A stretch of 64,000 nucleotides of DNA, from positions 62,001-126,000 of the forward strand of contig JBCCBM010000005.1 of NCBI GenBank assembly GCA_039034015.1, in the 5' to 3' direction. The stretch comes from Acuticoccus sp039034015 (GTDB lineage Bacteria > Pseudomonadota > Alphaproteobacteria > Rhizobiales > Amorphaceae). Shown piece by piece: positions 7,769 through 17,195 of this stretch (its first letter is position 1; every line of letters begins with the position of its first letter). The translations under genes were made by a program, and so were the position numbers. The notes beneath the pieces were generated by a model. That model made no database searches, was not told where the DNA came from, and saw only the letters and a list, made by a program, of their open reading frames with translations.

Positions 7769-9841
7769 ATGAGCGTCGTCACCACCCACCGCGAGGGCGA
7801 CCTTGCCCTTGTCGCCATCAACAATCCGCCCGTGAATGCGGCCTCCCACGCCGTGCGCGAAGGCCTGTTGGCCGCCATCACCGGCCTTGACGGTGAGCCC
7901 GCCATCAAAGCCATCGCCCTTTATGGCCTCGGCCGCACGTTCATCGCCGGCGCCGACATTCGCGAGTTTGGCCAAACCCCGCAGGCGCCGCTCCTGCCGG
8001 ATGTGTGCAACGCCATTGAAGCGTGCGACACGCCCGTCGTGTGCGTCATCCACGGGACGGCGCTGGGCGGCGGGTTTGAGGTGGCGCTCGCCGCCCACGC
8101 GCGGGTTGCGCTCACCGGCGCCTCGGTGGGCCTCCCGGAGGTGACGCTGGGCATTTTGCCCGGCGCCGGCGGCACCCAGCGCACGCCGCGCCTTGCCGGG
8201 GTTGAGGCTGCGCTCGACCTTATCACAACCGCAAAGCGCCTGTCGGCCACCGAGGCGCAAACGCTCGGCCTCATCGACCAGATCATCGACGGGACGCCTG
8301 AGGCCGTGGCGCGAGAGGCCGCCGCTGCGCTGCGCGATGGCACCCTCCCCCATCGCCGCACCGGCGCGCTCACCGTTGCCGCCGACGAAGCTGCCCTCGC
8401 CGCCACCCGCGCGCGGCTTGCCACGACCGCCGCGCACCTTTTTTCGCCCCACAAGGCGGTGGAGGCGGTGGCGGCCAGCGTGCGCCCCATCGCGGAGGGT
8501 CTTGCGACTGAGCGCGCGCTCTTCAACGACTGTCTCGCCTCGCCCCAGCGGGCGGGCCTCATCCACGCCTTCTTCGCCGAGCGTGCGGTCGCCAAAATCC
8601 CCGAAAAAGACGCAACACCCCGCCCGGTCGAGACCGTCGGCGTCATCGGCGCGGGGACCATGGGGTCCGGCATTGCGACCGCGCTTTTGCTGGCGGGCAA
8701 GGCCGTCACGCTGGTGGAGCGGGAGGCAGACGCGCTCGACCGCGGCCGCGCCACAATCGCAAAGAATCTTGATGGCGCCCAAACGCGCGGAAAGCTGAGC
8801 CCCGACCGGCGCGCGGCGGTCGATGCGGCCCTCACCGGCGCAACGTCAATGGACGCGCTTCGGAGCGCTGACCTCATCATCGAGGCCGCCTTTGAAGATT
8901 TTGGCGTGAAGGCCGAGATCTTCAAAACCCTCGACCAGGTGGCAAAACCCGGCGCGATTTTGGCCACCAACACGTCCTATCTCGATGTGGACGCCATCGC
9001 CGCCGTCACCCAGCGCCCGCAGGACGTGTTGGGATTGCACTTTTTCTCCCCTGCCCATGTGATGCGATTGGTGGAGGTGGTGGCGGGCGACAAGACAGCG
9101 CCCGAGGTGGTGGCAACGGGCTTTGCGCTTGCCAAGGCGCTGCGCAAAATTGCCGTGCGCTCAGGCGTGTGTGACGGGTTCATCGGCAACCGCATCCTGT
9201 CGCACTATCGCAAGGCGGCGGAGTATCTGGTGCTGGACGGCGCCTCCCCCGAGGCCGTCGACACCGCGCTGGAGGCCTACGGCTTCGCCATGGGCCCGCA
9301 CCGTGTGTTCGACCTTGCAGGGCTCGACATCGCGTGGGCGCAGCGCAAGCGCCTTGCGGCGACGCGGCCCGCGGCAGAGCGCTATGTGCGCGTTGCCGAC
9401 CGGCTTTGCGAAGCGGGCGCGTTTGGTCGAAAGACCGGCGCCGGGTTTTACACCTATGGCGATGGCGCGCCCACGCCGAACCCCAAAGCGCTCGCCGTCA
9501 TCGAGGCTGAGCGCGCTGAGAATGGGATCACGCCGCGCGCCTTTTCCGACGATGAGATCTTGTCGCGCTATCTCACCGCGATGATTTCTGAGGCGGTGCG
9601 TGTGGTGGCCGACGGGACGGCGCTGCGCCCCATCGATGTGGATGCGGTGCTTTTGTTTGGCTACGGATTTCCCCGCCACCGGGGCGGCCCGCTCCACGAA
9701 GCGGACCAGATTGGCGCCGCCACACTCGTCTCGCGCATCGAACAGTATGCGGCCGAGGACCCGCACTATTGGCAGGTGCCCCCGCTGTTGCGGACGATGG
9801 CGGCGGACGGGACCACCTTTGCGGACCGCAACGGCGGTTGA
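7769..9841 (+). CDS. Bifunctional enoyl-CoA hydratase / 3-hydroxyacyl-CoA dehydrogenase
   Basis: This 690-residue FadB/FadJ-like fusion enzyme would catalyse the hydration and NAD-dependent oxidation steps of fatty-acid beta-oxidation. The hydratase domain occupies about residues 1-195, with the oxyanion-hole stretch ALGGGFE and catalytic glutamates at E104 and E124. The dehydrogenase starts with a Rossmann motif GAGTMG at 294-299 and ends with two helical domains; FGYGFPRHRGGP near residue 635 is a family hallmark. It begins 12 nt after dgcA, so it may share the dgc transcript. No thiolase lies beside it. Confidence 0.92.
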   Translation: MSVVTTHREGDLALVAINNPPVNAASHAVREGLLAAITGLDGEPAIKAIALYGLGRTFIAGADIREFGQTPQAPLLPDVCNAIEACDTPVVCVIHGTALGGGFEVALAAHARVALTGASVGLPEVTLGILPGAGGTQRTPRLAGVEAALDLITTAKRLSATEAQTLGLIDQIIDGTPEAVAREAAAALRDGTLPHRRTGALTVAADEAALAATRARLATTAAHLFSPHKAVEAVAASVRPIAEGLATERALFNDCLASPQRAGLIHAFFAERAVAKIPEKDATPRPVETVGVIGAGTMGSGIATALLLAGKAVTLVEREADALDRGRATIAKNLDGAQTRGKLSPDRRAAVDAALTGATSMDALRSADLIIEAAFEDFGVKAEIFKTLDQVAKPGAILATNTSYLDVDAIAAVTQRPQDVLGLHFFSPAHVMRLVEVVAGDKTAPEVVATGFALAKALRKIAVRSGVCDGFIGNRILSHYRKAAEYLVLDGASPEAVDTALEAYGFAMGPHRVFDLAGLDIAWAQRKRLAATRPAAERYVRVADRLCEAGAFGRKTGAGFYTYGDGAPTPNPKALAVIEAERAENGITPRAFSDDEILSRYLTAMISEAVRVVADGTALRPIDVDAVLLFGYGFPRHRGGPLHEADQIGAATLVSRIEQYAAEDPHYWQVPPLLRTMAADGTTFADRNGG

Positions 9842-9850
9842 GGCCCCGCG

Positions 9851-11548
9851 TTAGCGCAACGGCACGCCGGCCTTGTTCAACACATCGCACCATACGTCGC
9901 CGGTGGAGAAATTCATCGACGGGTGCTTTGCGCGGTATTTTGCGATCGTAAAGTCTGGGTCGAGTTTGAGGAGCCAGTCGGCGGAGCGGCGCGCTTCGTC
10001 CCGCCGGCCGAGCTGCTGCAGGGCAAAGGTGCGGATGCGCACTGTCGACGCGTGGTGGCGGTTGGCGTCGAACGAGCGATCGGCCAGCGCCAAGGCCCGC
10101 TCATGGTTGCCCTGGACCGCGTAGGCGCCGGCGCGCACGCAGTCGAAGAAGTAGCGATGGGGGTCGAGGGGGGAGAGTTGGGCGGCTTTGTCGCCGGCGG
10201 CGATCGCAAGGTCACCCTTGCCCTCGAAGGTGTGGAGGACGGCGGTCAGGAGGTAGGCGAGCGCGTTGTTCGGATCGTGGGTGAGCGCGGCATCGTGGTA
10301 GGCGAACGCCTCCTCGAACCGGTAGAGGTGGTGGTTCACAAAGCCGTTGATGGAGAGCGAGAAGGGGCACGCGGGGTTGCGCTCAAGCGCCGCCGCGGCC
10401 GCATCGTGGGCGAGCGAAATGTCTTGGTCGGACCGCTCGCTCCAGCCTTGGTTGATGGCGAGCACATACCATTTGGCAAGCCACGCACGGGGGAGCGCAC
10501 GGTCCGGCGCGCGCTCCACCACCGCTTCGATGCAGCGGCGGGCGGTGGCAAAGCTTGCCCGCTGCTGCTTGTGCATCAGCGTCACCCCGGCCATCAAAAG
10601 GCGGTGGCACTCAATGTTGTCGAGCGGGCCGTCTGACAGGGGTTTGAGGGATTGGGCCTGCACGGCCTCGGCGATGGCGCCGGCCAACTCGCGCGCGGCG
10701 TTCCCCCCGCCCGCAAAGAAGGCGCTGAGGCTGCCGCTGGTGGTGTGCGTCCACGCAAGCTCGCGCGTTGCAACGTCCACAAAGTCCACATCAAGGAGGA
10801 AGCTGTCGCCATTCACGCGGGTTTGGCCGGTGACGACATAGTCCGCGCCAAGGGCCCCGCGAATTTCATCCACCGAGGCGGCGCGCAATCGCGGGTCCCG
10901 GCTGGAGAGGTGCGAAATCACCATTGTCAGCGGTGAGCGCGACAGGGCACGGGTGACGTCCTGGGCCACCGCATCGCCAAACATGGCCGACGGCCCCGCG
11001 TCCATCCCGCTAAACGGCAAAACGGCGACCACGGGCAGCACGTGCGCAACCGGCACCGTCGGCGCGAGGGGGGCGGCCGCATCGCCGAGCAGCGGCCGCG
11101 GCTCTTGCGCAGGCGGCTGCCGCGCGGCGGCCAGGCGCGCGTCCGCCAGCCAGCGCTTAAAATCCTCGGAGCGGATGAAGATGCCTTCCAAAAGCTCCCC
11201 ATCGCTGCGGGTGCCGATCATCGTCACCTTCGACGGGTTGAGGCCGATGGAATCACTCGTGATGACAAACGCCCCGTCAAACAGTGAGGGCCCCACCAAG
11301 CGCTTCAGATTGCTGAGACACTGGCGAAGGCTTGCCCGGCCAAGCTCCTGCCCCGAGCGGCCCCACAACATCTCTTGCAGGAAAACACGGGTGCGCTTGC
11401 GGTCGGGCGCGGTGGCGAGCAGCGCCAGAAGCGCCTTTGTTTTGGCGCTTCGCACGTCAATGAGGGCACCGTCCGCCCGGCCGACCGAGAACGGGCCGAA
11501 TAGGCGCAGCTGCAACAATGACTTGGTCGCGTGTGGCTTGGTCGTCAT
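9851..11548 (-). CDS. SARP-like transcriptional regulator with TPR domain
   Basis: This 565-residue protein starts with an OmpR-type winged helix (residues about 10-105; LRLFGPFSV, then ALLALLATAPD and SLRQCLSNLKR), as in SARP/BTAD regulators. Residues 150-260 resemble the FlgO-like or adenylate-cyclase-associated domain (VAVLPFSGM). Residues about 300-560 are tetratricopeptide repeats. It lacks a phosphorylatable receiver domain. Such proteins are cytoplasmic activators with a protein-interaction tail; the target is unknown. It is convergent with the beta-oxidation gene (9 nt between stops) and lies downstream of the BMP transporter operon. A perfect inverted repeat lies 66 bp upstream of its start. 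Confidence 0.75.
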   Translation of the reverse strand: MTTKPHATKSLLQLRLFGPFSVGRADGALIDVRSAKTKALLALLATAPDRKRTRVFLQEMLWGRSGQELGRASLRQCLSNLKRLVGPSLFDGAFVITSDSIGLNPSKVTMIGTRSDGELLEGIFIRSEDFKRWLADARLAAARQPPAQEPRPLLGDAAAPLAPTVPVAHVLPVVAVLPFSGMDAGPSAMFGDAVAQDVTRALSRSPLTMVISHLSSRDPRLRAASVDEIRGALGADYVVTGQTRVNGDSFLLDVDFVDVATRELAWTHTTSGSLSAFFAGGGNAARELAGAIAEAVQAQSLKPLSDGPLDNIECHRLLMAGVTLMHKQQRASFATARRCIEAVVERAPDRALPRAWLAKWYVLAINQGWSERSDQDISLAHDAAAAALERNPACPFSLSINGFVNHHLYRFEEAFAYHDAALTHDPNNALAYLLTAVLHTFEGKGDLAIAAGDKAAQLSPLDPHRYFFDCVRAGAYAVQGNHERALALADRSFDANRHHASTVRIRTFALQQLGRRDEARRSADWLLKLDPDFTIAKYRAKHPSMNFSTGDVWCDVLNKAGVPLR

Positions 11549-11613
11549 GTCCGCTCCGCGTCACATCCGCCAAGACAAACCATGCTCAGCGTGAACGCAG
11601 CGTAAATCGACGG

Positions 11614-11651
11614 CAGGCGCCCCGTCAATCAAAGGTTTTGCGGGGCGCCTG
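11614..11651. repeat. Perfect 11-bp inverted repeat upstream of the SARP-like gene
   Basis: CAGGCGCCCCG at 11614-11624 is repeated in inverted form at 11641-11651, separated by 16 nt. It lies between the BMP gene stop (11691) and the SARP-like start (11548). There is no T-run after it on the minus strand, so it could be an operator or a stabilising 3' hairpin rather than an intrinsic terminator. Confidence 0.6.
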
Positions 11652-11690
11652 ACAAGCGGAAGAACCGCCCCCGTGATGGCGGCAAGGGCT

Positions 11691-12758
11691 TTAGTTCGGG
11701 ATTTGCCCGTCCACACCCTCAACGTAAAAATTGAGGCCGAGGAGCGCGCCCTCTGTCGCAACCTCACCCTCCGCGAGCCACGGCGTGCCGTCCTGCTTGT
11801 TGATGGGGCCGGTGAATGGCTCGAACGCGCCGGTGCGGATTGCCTCTTCCACCTCCTGCGCCTTGGCGGCAAGCTCCTCGGGCATGTTGGTGTAAGGGGC
11901 CATGGCCACGTTGCCTTCCAGAAGGCCATCCCACTTGTCGCTCTGGCTCCAGGTGCCATCGATGACGGCTTTGACGCGCGCCACGTAGTAGGGGCCCCAA
12001 TCGTCGATGATGGAGGTGAGCTGCGTTTCGGGCCCAAAGGCGATCTGGTCGGAGGCTTGGCCGAAGGCTTTGATGCCCTCTTCGGCGGCCACCTGCATGG
12101 GCGCGGCGGAATCGGTGTGCTGGGTCAGCATGTCGACCCCCTGCCCGATCAGCGCCTTGGCCGCATCCGCCTCCCGCGCGGGGTCAAACCAAGAATTCAC
12201 CCACACGATCTTGAGCGCGAAGTCCGGATCCACCGACTGCGCCCCCAGCATGAACGCGTTGATGCCGCGGATCACCTCGGGGATCGGGAAGGAGGCGATG
12301 TAGCCGGCCGTGCCGGTATCGGACATGGCGGCCGCAATCTGGCCGATGATGTACCGTCCTTGATAAAACTTTGAATTGTAGGTGGAAACGTTGGGGTGCT
12401 CACGCTTATAGCCCGTCGCATGCTCAAACTTCACGTCGGGGAAGCGGGCAGCGACCTTGTTCGTGGCGTCCATGTAACCGAACGAGGTGGTGAAGATGAT
12501 GTCGCAGCCGGAGCGGGCGAAGCGCTCAATGGCGCGCTCGGCGTCGGCGCCCTCCTTCACCGATTCCAAAAAAGCGGTCTCCACCTGGTCGCCCAGCTCG
12601 GCCTCCACCTGGAGGCGGCCCTGGTCGTGCTGGTAGCTCCAGCCAAAGTCTCCCACAGGGCCGACATAGACGAAGCAGGCGCGGACCGGATCTTGCGCGG
12701 CGGCGGGCGACAGGCCAAGGCCGAGCGCAAGGGCCGCTCCCAAAAGAATGCGTTTCAT
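11691..12758 (-). CDS. BMP-family ABC transporter substrate-binding protein
   Basis: This 355-residue periplasmic protein belongs to the BMP/Med (PnrA-like) family that binds nucleosides, purines or related ligands. A Sec signal peptide ends near residue 21 (SPAAAQD) with no lipobox. Family features include VYVGPVGDFGWSYQHDQG and the hinge segment NSKFYQGRYIIG. ATG 12758 is preferred over 12770 because GAGGA lies five bases before it. It is the last gene of a four-gene importer (ATPase, permease, permease, binding protein). The ligand cannot be fixed from sequence; a purine nucleoside is the best family-level guess. Confidence 0.92.
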   Translation of the reverse strand: MKRILLGAALALGLGLSPAAAQDPVRACFVYVGPVGDFGWSYQHDQGRLQVEAELGDQVETAFLESVKEGADAERAIERFARSGCDIIFTTSFGYMDATNKVAARFPDVKFEHATGYKREHPNVSTYNSKFYQGRYIIGQIAAAMSDTGTAGYIASFPIPEVIRGINAFMLGAQSVDPDFALKIVWVNSWFDPAREADAAKALIGQGVDMLTQHTDSAAPMQVAAEEGIKAFGQASDQIAFGPETQLTSIIDDWGPYYVARVKAVIDGTWSQSDKWDGLLEGNVAMAPYTNMPEELAAKAQEVEEAIRTGAFEPFTGPINKQDGTPWLAEGEVATEGALLGLNFYVEGVDGQIPN

Positions 12759-12805
12759 GGTTGTCCTCATCAGGCGTTTTGACCCGGCTGAAGCAATTTT
12801 CGGGC

Positions 12806-13717
12806 CTAACGGTCCGGCACGAACGGCTTTCCGAGGGCGGCGGGTGTGTTGACCATTGTGGCGCGCCGGTTGGCGGCAATGAGGACGAGCACAAGGATTG
12901 TCGCCAGATACGGCAGCGCGGAAAGAAGCTGCGAGGGGACCGCAACGCCCAGCGCCTGGGCGTGGAATTGCGCGATGGTGACGGCGCCAAAGAGATAGGC
13001 GCCGAGGATGACGCGTCCGGGGCGCCAGCTGGCAAAGACCACCAGCGCGAGCGCAATCCAGCCGCGCCCGGCCGTAATCTCCTCAATCCACTGGGAGGTG
13101 TAGACAAGGGTGAGGTGCGCCCCCGCAAGCCCCGCACACACCCCGCCGAAGATGACTGCCGCCACGCGAATGCCAATCACGTTGAGCCCGATGGCCTGGG
13201 CGGCGGCCGGCGCATCGCCCACCGCCCGGAGCCGAAGCCCCGCGCGCGTGCGAAACAGGAAAACCGAGACCCCGGCGGTCAACGCGAGCGAGAGCAGCGT
13301 GAGCGGGTCCTGCGCGAAAATGAGCGGGCCGATGATCGGAAGGTCTGACAGGCCGGGCACGCTGAGCGGCGGGAGCTTGACGCCCGGCACGCCCACAAAG
13401 CCCTCCCCCACAAGGCCGGCAACGCCGATCCCGAAGAGCGTAAGCGCAAGGCCGGTGGCCACCTGGTTGGTGGCAAGGCCCACCGCAAGGGCGGCAAACA
13501 CCAGCGAGAGCGCGGCCCCTGCCCCCGCACCCGCCAACACGCCGAGCCACGGGTTGCCGGTGGAAAGCGCGACCGCAAACGCGGCCACCGCGCCCACCAC
13601 CATCATCCCCTCCACACCAAGGTTGAGAACGCCGGAGCGCTCCACCACAAGCTCGCCAATGGCCGCCAACAAAAGCGGCGTCGCGGCGGTGACGATAGTG
13701 AGCAAAATGGCAATCAC
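12806..13717 (-). CDS. BMP-type ABC transporter permease (second subunit)
   Basis: This 303-residue, highly hydrophobic inner-membrane protein is of the branched-chain/ribose/nucleoside permease superfamily, with about eight to nine membrane segments. The early motif ERSGVLNLGVEGMM and the later GGVCAGLAGAHL are characteristic of the second permease of BMP-linked importers. Its ATG overlaps the preceding permease stop by four bases. It pairs with the 13714-14802 product to form a heterodimeric channel. Confidence 0.92.
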   Translation of the reverse strand: MIAILLTIVTAATPLLLAAIGELVVERSGVLNLGVEGMMVVGAVAAFAVALSTGNPWLGVLAGAGAGAALSLVFAALAVGLATNQVATGLALTLFGIGVAGLVGEGFVGVPGVKLPPLSVPGLSDLPIIGPLIFAQDPLTLLSLALTAGVSVFLFRTRAGLRLRAVGDAPAAAQAIGLNVIGIRVAAVIFGGVCAGLAGAHLTLVYTSQWIEEITAGRGWIALALVVFASWRPGRVILGAYLFGAVTIAQFHAQALGVAVPSQLLSALPYLATILVLVLIAANRRATMVNTPAALGKPFVPDR

Positions 13718-14802
13718 GGCGCCACCGTTTTTGCGCGGACGAGGCGCACCTCGTGGCGCAACAAGGTGTCACTGGCGAGCACCGCGAAGAGGAGCACGCC
13801 CTGGAAGACGCGCGTGGTGCGGTCGGTCAGTTGGAGCATCATTTGCGCGGCCTCCCCGCCAATGTAGCTGAGGGCGAGGAGGTAGCCGGCGACGATGATG
13901 GCAAGCGGGTTCAACCGGCCGAGGAAGGCGACGATGATGGCCGTGAACCCGTAGCCCGGGCTGATGGCGGGGCGAAGCTGGCCGATGGTGCCCATCACCT
14001 CAATGGCGCCGGCAATGCCTGCAAAGGCGCCGGAGTAGAGGAACACGAAGAGCGTGGTGCGGCGCTCGTCAAAGCCGGCAAAGCGTGCGGCCCGCGGGCT
14101 TTCGCCGGAGACGGCGATCTCAAACCCTTTGAGCGTGCGCGCAATGAGGATGAAGGTGAGGATGGCAAGCACCACCGCAATGACGATGCCGGTGTTGGCG
14201 CGGCCCGAAAACGCACCGTCGGTGATGAGCTCGGCAAGGCGCGCATCGGGCGGGAAGCTGGCGGTCTCGGGGAAGTTGAAGCCGCCTGGGTTTCGCCACG
14301 GGCCACGCACCAAATAGTCGAGGAGGAGGCCGGCGACGTAGACCAGCATCAGCGAGACGAGGATTTCATTGGCGCCAAAGCGTGTCTTCAAGATTGCCGG
14401 GATGGCGCCCCAGGCCGCACCGCCGGCTGCTGCGAGGAGGAGCATCGCAGGCACCACCCACGCGCCCGAGACGCCCGGCGCCAAAACGGGCAACGCCCCC
14501 GCCGTGATGGCGCCGGCGATGAGCTGCCCCTCCGCGCCAATGTTCCAGCGGTTGGCGCGGAACGCGACGGAAAGGCCAACAGCAATGAGAATGAGGGGCG
14601 CGGCCTTCACCGTCAGCTCGTGGAGGGACCAGGGGTCGGTGAGCGGCTCCACAAAGTAAACATAGAGCGCGCGGCCAGGGGGTTTGCCGAGCGCTGCGAA
14701 GAGGACGGCGCCCACCGCGGCGGTGACGGCGAGCGCGGCAACCGGGCTCAAGGCGTTGGCCCACCAGGGGACGTTGGCGCGGGGGCGAAGCTCAAGCCGC
14801 AT
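13714..14802 (-). CDS. BMP-type ABC transporter permease (first subunit)
   Basis: This 362-residue permease begins MRLELRPRANVPWW and is the larger partner of the nucleoside-type importer. It carries the family segment FRANRWNIGAEGQ and GAFAGIAGAIEVMG. The ATG at 14802 overlaps the end of the ATPase gene by 11 bases, which fits translational coupling; a longer frame upstream would be antisense-like N-terminal sequence within the ATPase gene. The stop overlaps the next permease start. Confidence 0.9.
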   Translation of the reverse strand: MRLELRPRANVPWWANALSPVAALAVTAAVGAVLFAALGKPPGRALYVYFVEPLTDPWSLHELTVKAAPLILIAVGLSVAFRANRWNIGAEGQLIAGAITAGALPVLAPGVSGAWVVPAMLLLAAAGGAAWGAIPAILKTRFGANEILVSLMLVYVAGLLLDYLVRGPWRNPGGFNFPETASFPPDARLAELITDGAFSGRANTGIVIAVVLAILTFILIARTLKGFEIAVSGESPRAARFAGFDERRTTLFVFLYSGAFAGIAGAIEVMGTIGQLRPAISPGYGFTAIIVAFLGRLNPLAIIVAGYLLALSYIGGEAAQMMLQLTDRTTRVFQGVLLFAVLASDTLLRHEVRLVRAKTVAP

Positions 14803-16306
14803 TGTCAAACCCCTTTGCCATGGCAAGGCCCACATCAGCGCGGGTGAGCGATGGGGTTGCGGCCGGTTCGGTGAGGCGGCCCGCGGCAATGACGGCCATG
14901 CGGTCGGCGATGGCAAAGAGCTCATCAAGATCTTGGCTGATCACCAGGACCGCGCCGCCGGCCCGCGCGCGATCCACCAGCGCTTGGCGGATCGCAGCGG
15001 CCGCCCCCGCGTCAACGCCCCAGGTGGGCTGGTTGACGATGAGGAGGCCCGGCGCACGATCGAGCTCCCGCCCCATGACGTATTTTTGGAGGTTGCCGCC
15101 CGAGAGCGTTTTGGCGGGGGCGGCAAGGTTGGGCGGGCGCACATCCATCGCCGCAATCACCCGTGAGACGGCCCGGCGCGCCGCGCGCCAAGACAAAAAG
15201 CCGCCAGGGCCGGTGGTCCGATCCGCGGTTTGGCGGCGGGAGAGGACCACATTGTCGGTCAGCGTGAGGGTCGGGACGGTGCCGTGGCCAAGCCGCTCTT
15301 CCGGGACGAAGGCTGCGCCCATTGCCCGCCGCGCCTCAATGCCCAGGTGCCCGGCGGGCGCGCCGTCGATGGCGATCGCCTCCCGGGGCGAGAGGGTCTC
15401 GCCCGAGAGCGCCGCGAACAGCTCGCTTTGCCCGTTGCCGGCCATTCCGGCGATGCCCAGCACCTCGCCGGCGTGAAGGGTGAGGCTCACCTCGTGGAGC
15501 GCTGTGCCGAAGGGGGTGTCGCTGGGGCGCGAGAGGGTTTTGACCGCAAGGGCGGCCGCCCCGGGCTCGCCCGGCGATGCGGCGACAGCCGGGATTTTTG
15601 CGCCAACCATCGCCTCCGCAAGGGTGCGGGCGGGTGTCGTGCGCGCGTCATAGGTGCCGATGAGACGGCCGCGGCGCAGCACCACGGCGCGGTCGCAAAG
15701 GGCGCGCACCTCGTCAAGCTTGTGGGAAATGTAGAGGACGGCGCGGCCCTCTGCGGCAAGGCTTTTGAGCGTTTTAAAAAGCCGCTCCGCCTCCTGGGGC
15801 GTCAGAACCGAGGTCGGCTCGTCCATGATGATGATGTCGGGCCGCTCCATCAGGCAGCGCACAATTTCAATGCGCTGGCGCTCTCCCACCGAGAGGTCGG
15901 CCACGAGCGCGTCCGGATCGATGGGGAGGCCATAGGTTTGGCCAAGGGCGCGCGCCTTTTGGCCCACCGCATCCGCGCGCTCCGATGGCATGACGAGCGC
16001 CAAGTTTTGCGCGCCGGTGAAGGCATCAAACAGCGAAAAGTGCTGGTGCACCATGCCGATGCCCGCCGCCCGCGCCGCCGATGGGTTTTTGAGGACGGTG
16101 GGCGCCCCGCGGACGAAAAACGCACCGCTGTCAGGCTGGAGCGCGCCGAACATCATTTTGACGAAGGTTGATTTGCCGGCCCCGTTCTCGCCCAGCAGCG
16201 CGACAATTTCGCCGGCCTCTAATGTCAGCGAAACGCTGTCCACCGCCTGGAGCGAGCCGAACGCTTTGGAAATGTCGCGCGCGGCAAAGAGGGTTTGGTC
16301 TGTCAT
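14792..16306 (-). CDS. Duplicated ABC ATPase of a nucleoside-type importer
   Basis: This 504-residue protein contains two ABC ATPase halves, as in ribose- and BMP-type importers. The first half has Walker A GENGAGKS, signature LSVGE and Walker B IIMDEPTS. The second half has a degenerate P-loop region (GMAGNGQSE), signature LSGGN, and lacks a standard Walker B glutamate (LLIVNQPTWG), so one catalytic site is probably inactive, a common pattern in this family. It is the first gene of the four-gene operon and starts just downstream of a terminator-like hairpin. Confidence 0.93.
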   Translation of the reverse strand: MTDQTLFAARDISKAFGSLQAVDSVSLTLEAGEIVALLGENGAGKSTFVKMMFGALQPDSGAFFVRGAPTVLKNPSAARAAGIGMVHQHFSLFDAFTGAQNLALVMPSERADAVGQKARALGQTYGLPIDPDALVADLSVGERQRIEIVRCLMERPDIIIMDEPTSVLTPQEAERLFKTLKSLAAEGRAVLYISHKLDEVRALCDRAVVLRRGRLIGTYDARTTPARTLAEAMVGAKIPAVAASPGEPGAAALAVKTLSRPSDTPFGTALHEVSLTLHAGEVLGIAGMAGNGQSELFAALSGETLSPREAIAIDGAPAGHLGIEARRAMGAAFVPEERLGHGTVPTLTLTDNVVLSRRQTADRTTGPGGFLSWRAARRAVSRVIAAMDVRPPNLAAPAKTLSGGNLQKYVMGRELDRAPGLLIVNQPTWGVDAGAAAAIRQALVDRARAGGAVLVISQDLDELFAIADRMAVIAAGRLTEPAATPSLTRADVGLAMAKGFDNAA

Positions 16307-16347
16307 GGGGGCCCGGCCGGCGGAGTGGACCGGGGCACAATAACAAA

Positions 16348-16377
16348 GGGGTGAAGCGGCATCGACCGCTTCACCCC
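16348..16377 (-). terminator. Intrinsic terminator after the exported-protein gene
   Basis: A 12-bp inverted repeat (arms 16348-16359 and 16366-16377, six-base loop) is followed on the minus strand by a T-rich stretch TTTGTTATTGT. It lies between the stop of the 16409-16930 gene and the start of the ABC importer operon, so it should separate the two transcripts. Confidence 0.75.
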
Positions 16378-16408
16378 CGCGTATCCACCATGATGTTGTG
16401 TGCAGCGA

Positions 16409-16930
16409 TCAGAGATCTTCGCGGTAGAAGAGTTCGGGCGTGTTGGTGACCCCGGCGACCAGCGCATCGCGCAGCTCGGTCGGCGTTTCGACCACGGGCG
16501 CTGCCGTCACAAGTCGAAGCTCGGCGATGGCCGTGTCGCTCTCCCGCACGGTGACGGAGGGGATGACAGCGTCTTTGGCAACGGTGGTCGTGTTCAACTC
16601 CGGATCGTGGGAGAACACCTCTTGCCCCTCGGGGTTGAGGAGGACGATCCGCTGCTTGGGCCCGCCGCCGATGACTTCCACGTGGGTCACCACAGAGGAT
16701 GAGGCGATGCGGTCGTTGAACTGCTTGTCACCGGTTTCCACCACGGTGGGATCGTCAAGGTGAGCGTCACCGGTGATGAGATCGCCCGCGAGGACGAAGT
16801 TTCCGGCAAGGGCGGACATGGCGCTCGTCACATCCCCGTAAAACCGGTCATTGTTGGCAGCGATCGCGGCGGCGGCCACGGAGCCTGTGAAGATTGCAGC
16901 AACGACGAAGGTCCGACCGAACACTGGCAT
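16409..16930 (-). CDS. Exported protein of unknown function
   Basis: I do not recognise this 173-residue protein. It starts with a clear signal peptide or membrane anchor (residues about 5-25, VVAAIFTGSVAAAAIAAN) and has no further membrane segment. The rest is mixed beta-type sequence with SSSVVTHVEVIGGGPKQRIVLLN in the middle, and a C-terminus ending YREDL. There are no cysteines. AAGGAGACGTGAA before ATG 16930 is a strong ribosome-binding site. It is transcribed away from the photolyase gene and followed by its own terminator, so it looks like a single-gene unit. Confidence 0.7.
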   Translation of the reverse strand: MPVFGRTFVVAAIFTGSVAAAAIAANNDRFYGDVTSAMSALAGNFVLAGDLITGDAHLDDPTVVETGDKQFNDRIASSSVVTHVEVIGGGPKQRIVLLNPEGQEVFSHDPELNTTTVAKDAVIPSVTVRESDTAIAELRLVTAAPVVETPTELRDALVAGVTNTPELFYREDL

Positions 16931-17195
16931 TTCACGTCTCCTTCCCGGGCCTCATGCCCGATGGGCCGGTTGAACTTCGGCCCGTGTTAGGTGCGCCCCG
17001 TCATCGGGCGCTGAAAACTCCAAGTGGCGATGTTGCGGTAACGCCACAAGGCTGTGGATCGATGCACAAAACAAAAAATTTTCTTTTGTTCGGCATTCAT
17101 CACTTAACGCAAACGCGGTACGCAATCGGGCTGCGGCCACCACGCGCCGCAACCTTTTGTTAAGACACCAATGCGCTCGGCGCAAGGCAGGCCGC

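Noticed and set aside
17071..17089. ACAAAA...TTTTGT inverted repeat upstream of the photolyase as an operator
   Set aside because: Short, AT-only arms in an AT-rich patch; easily by chance.
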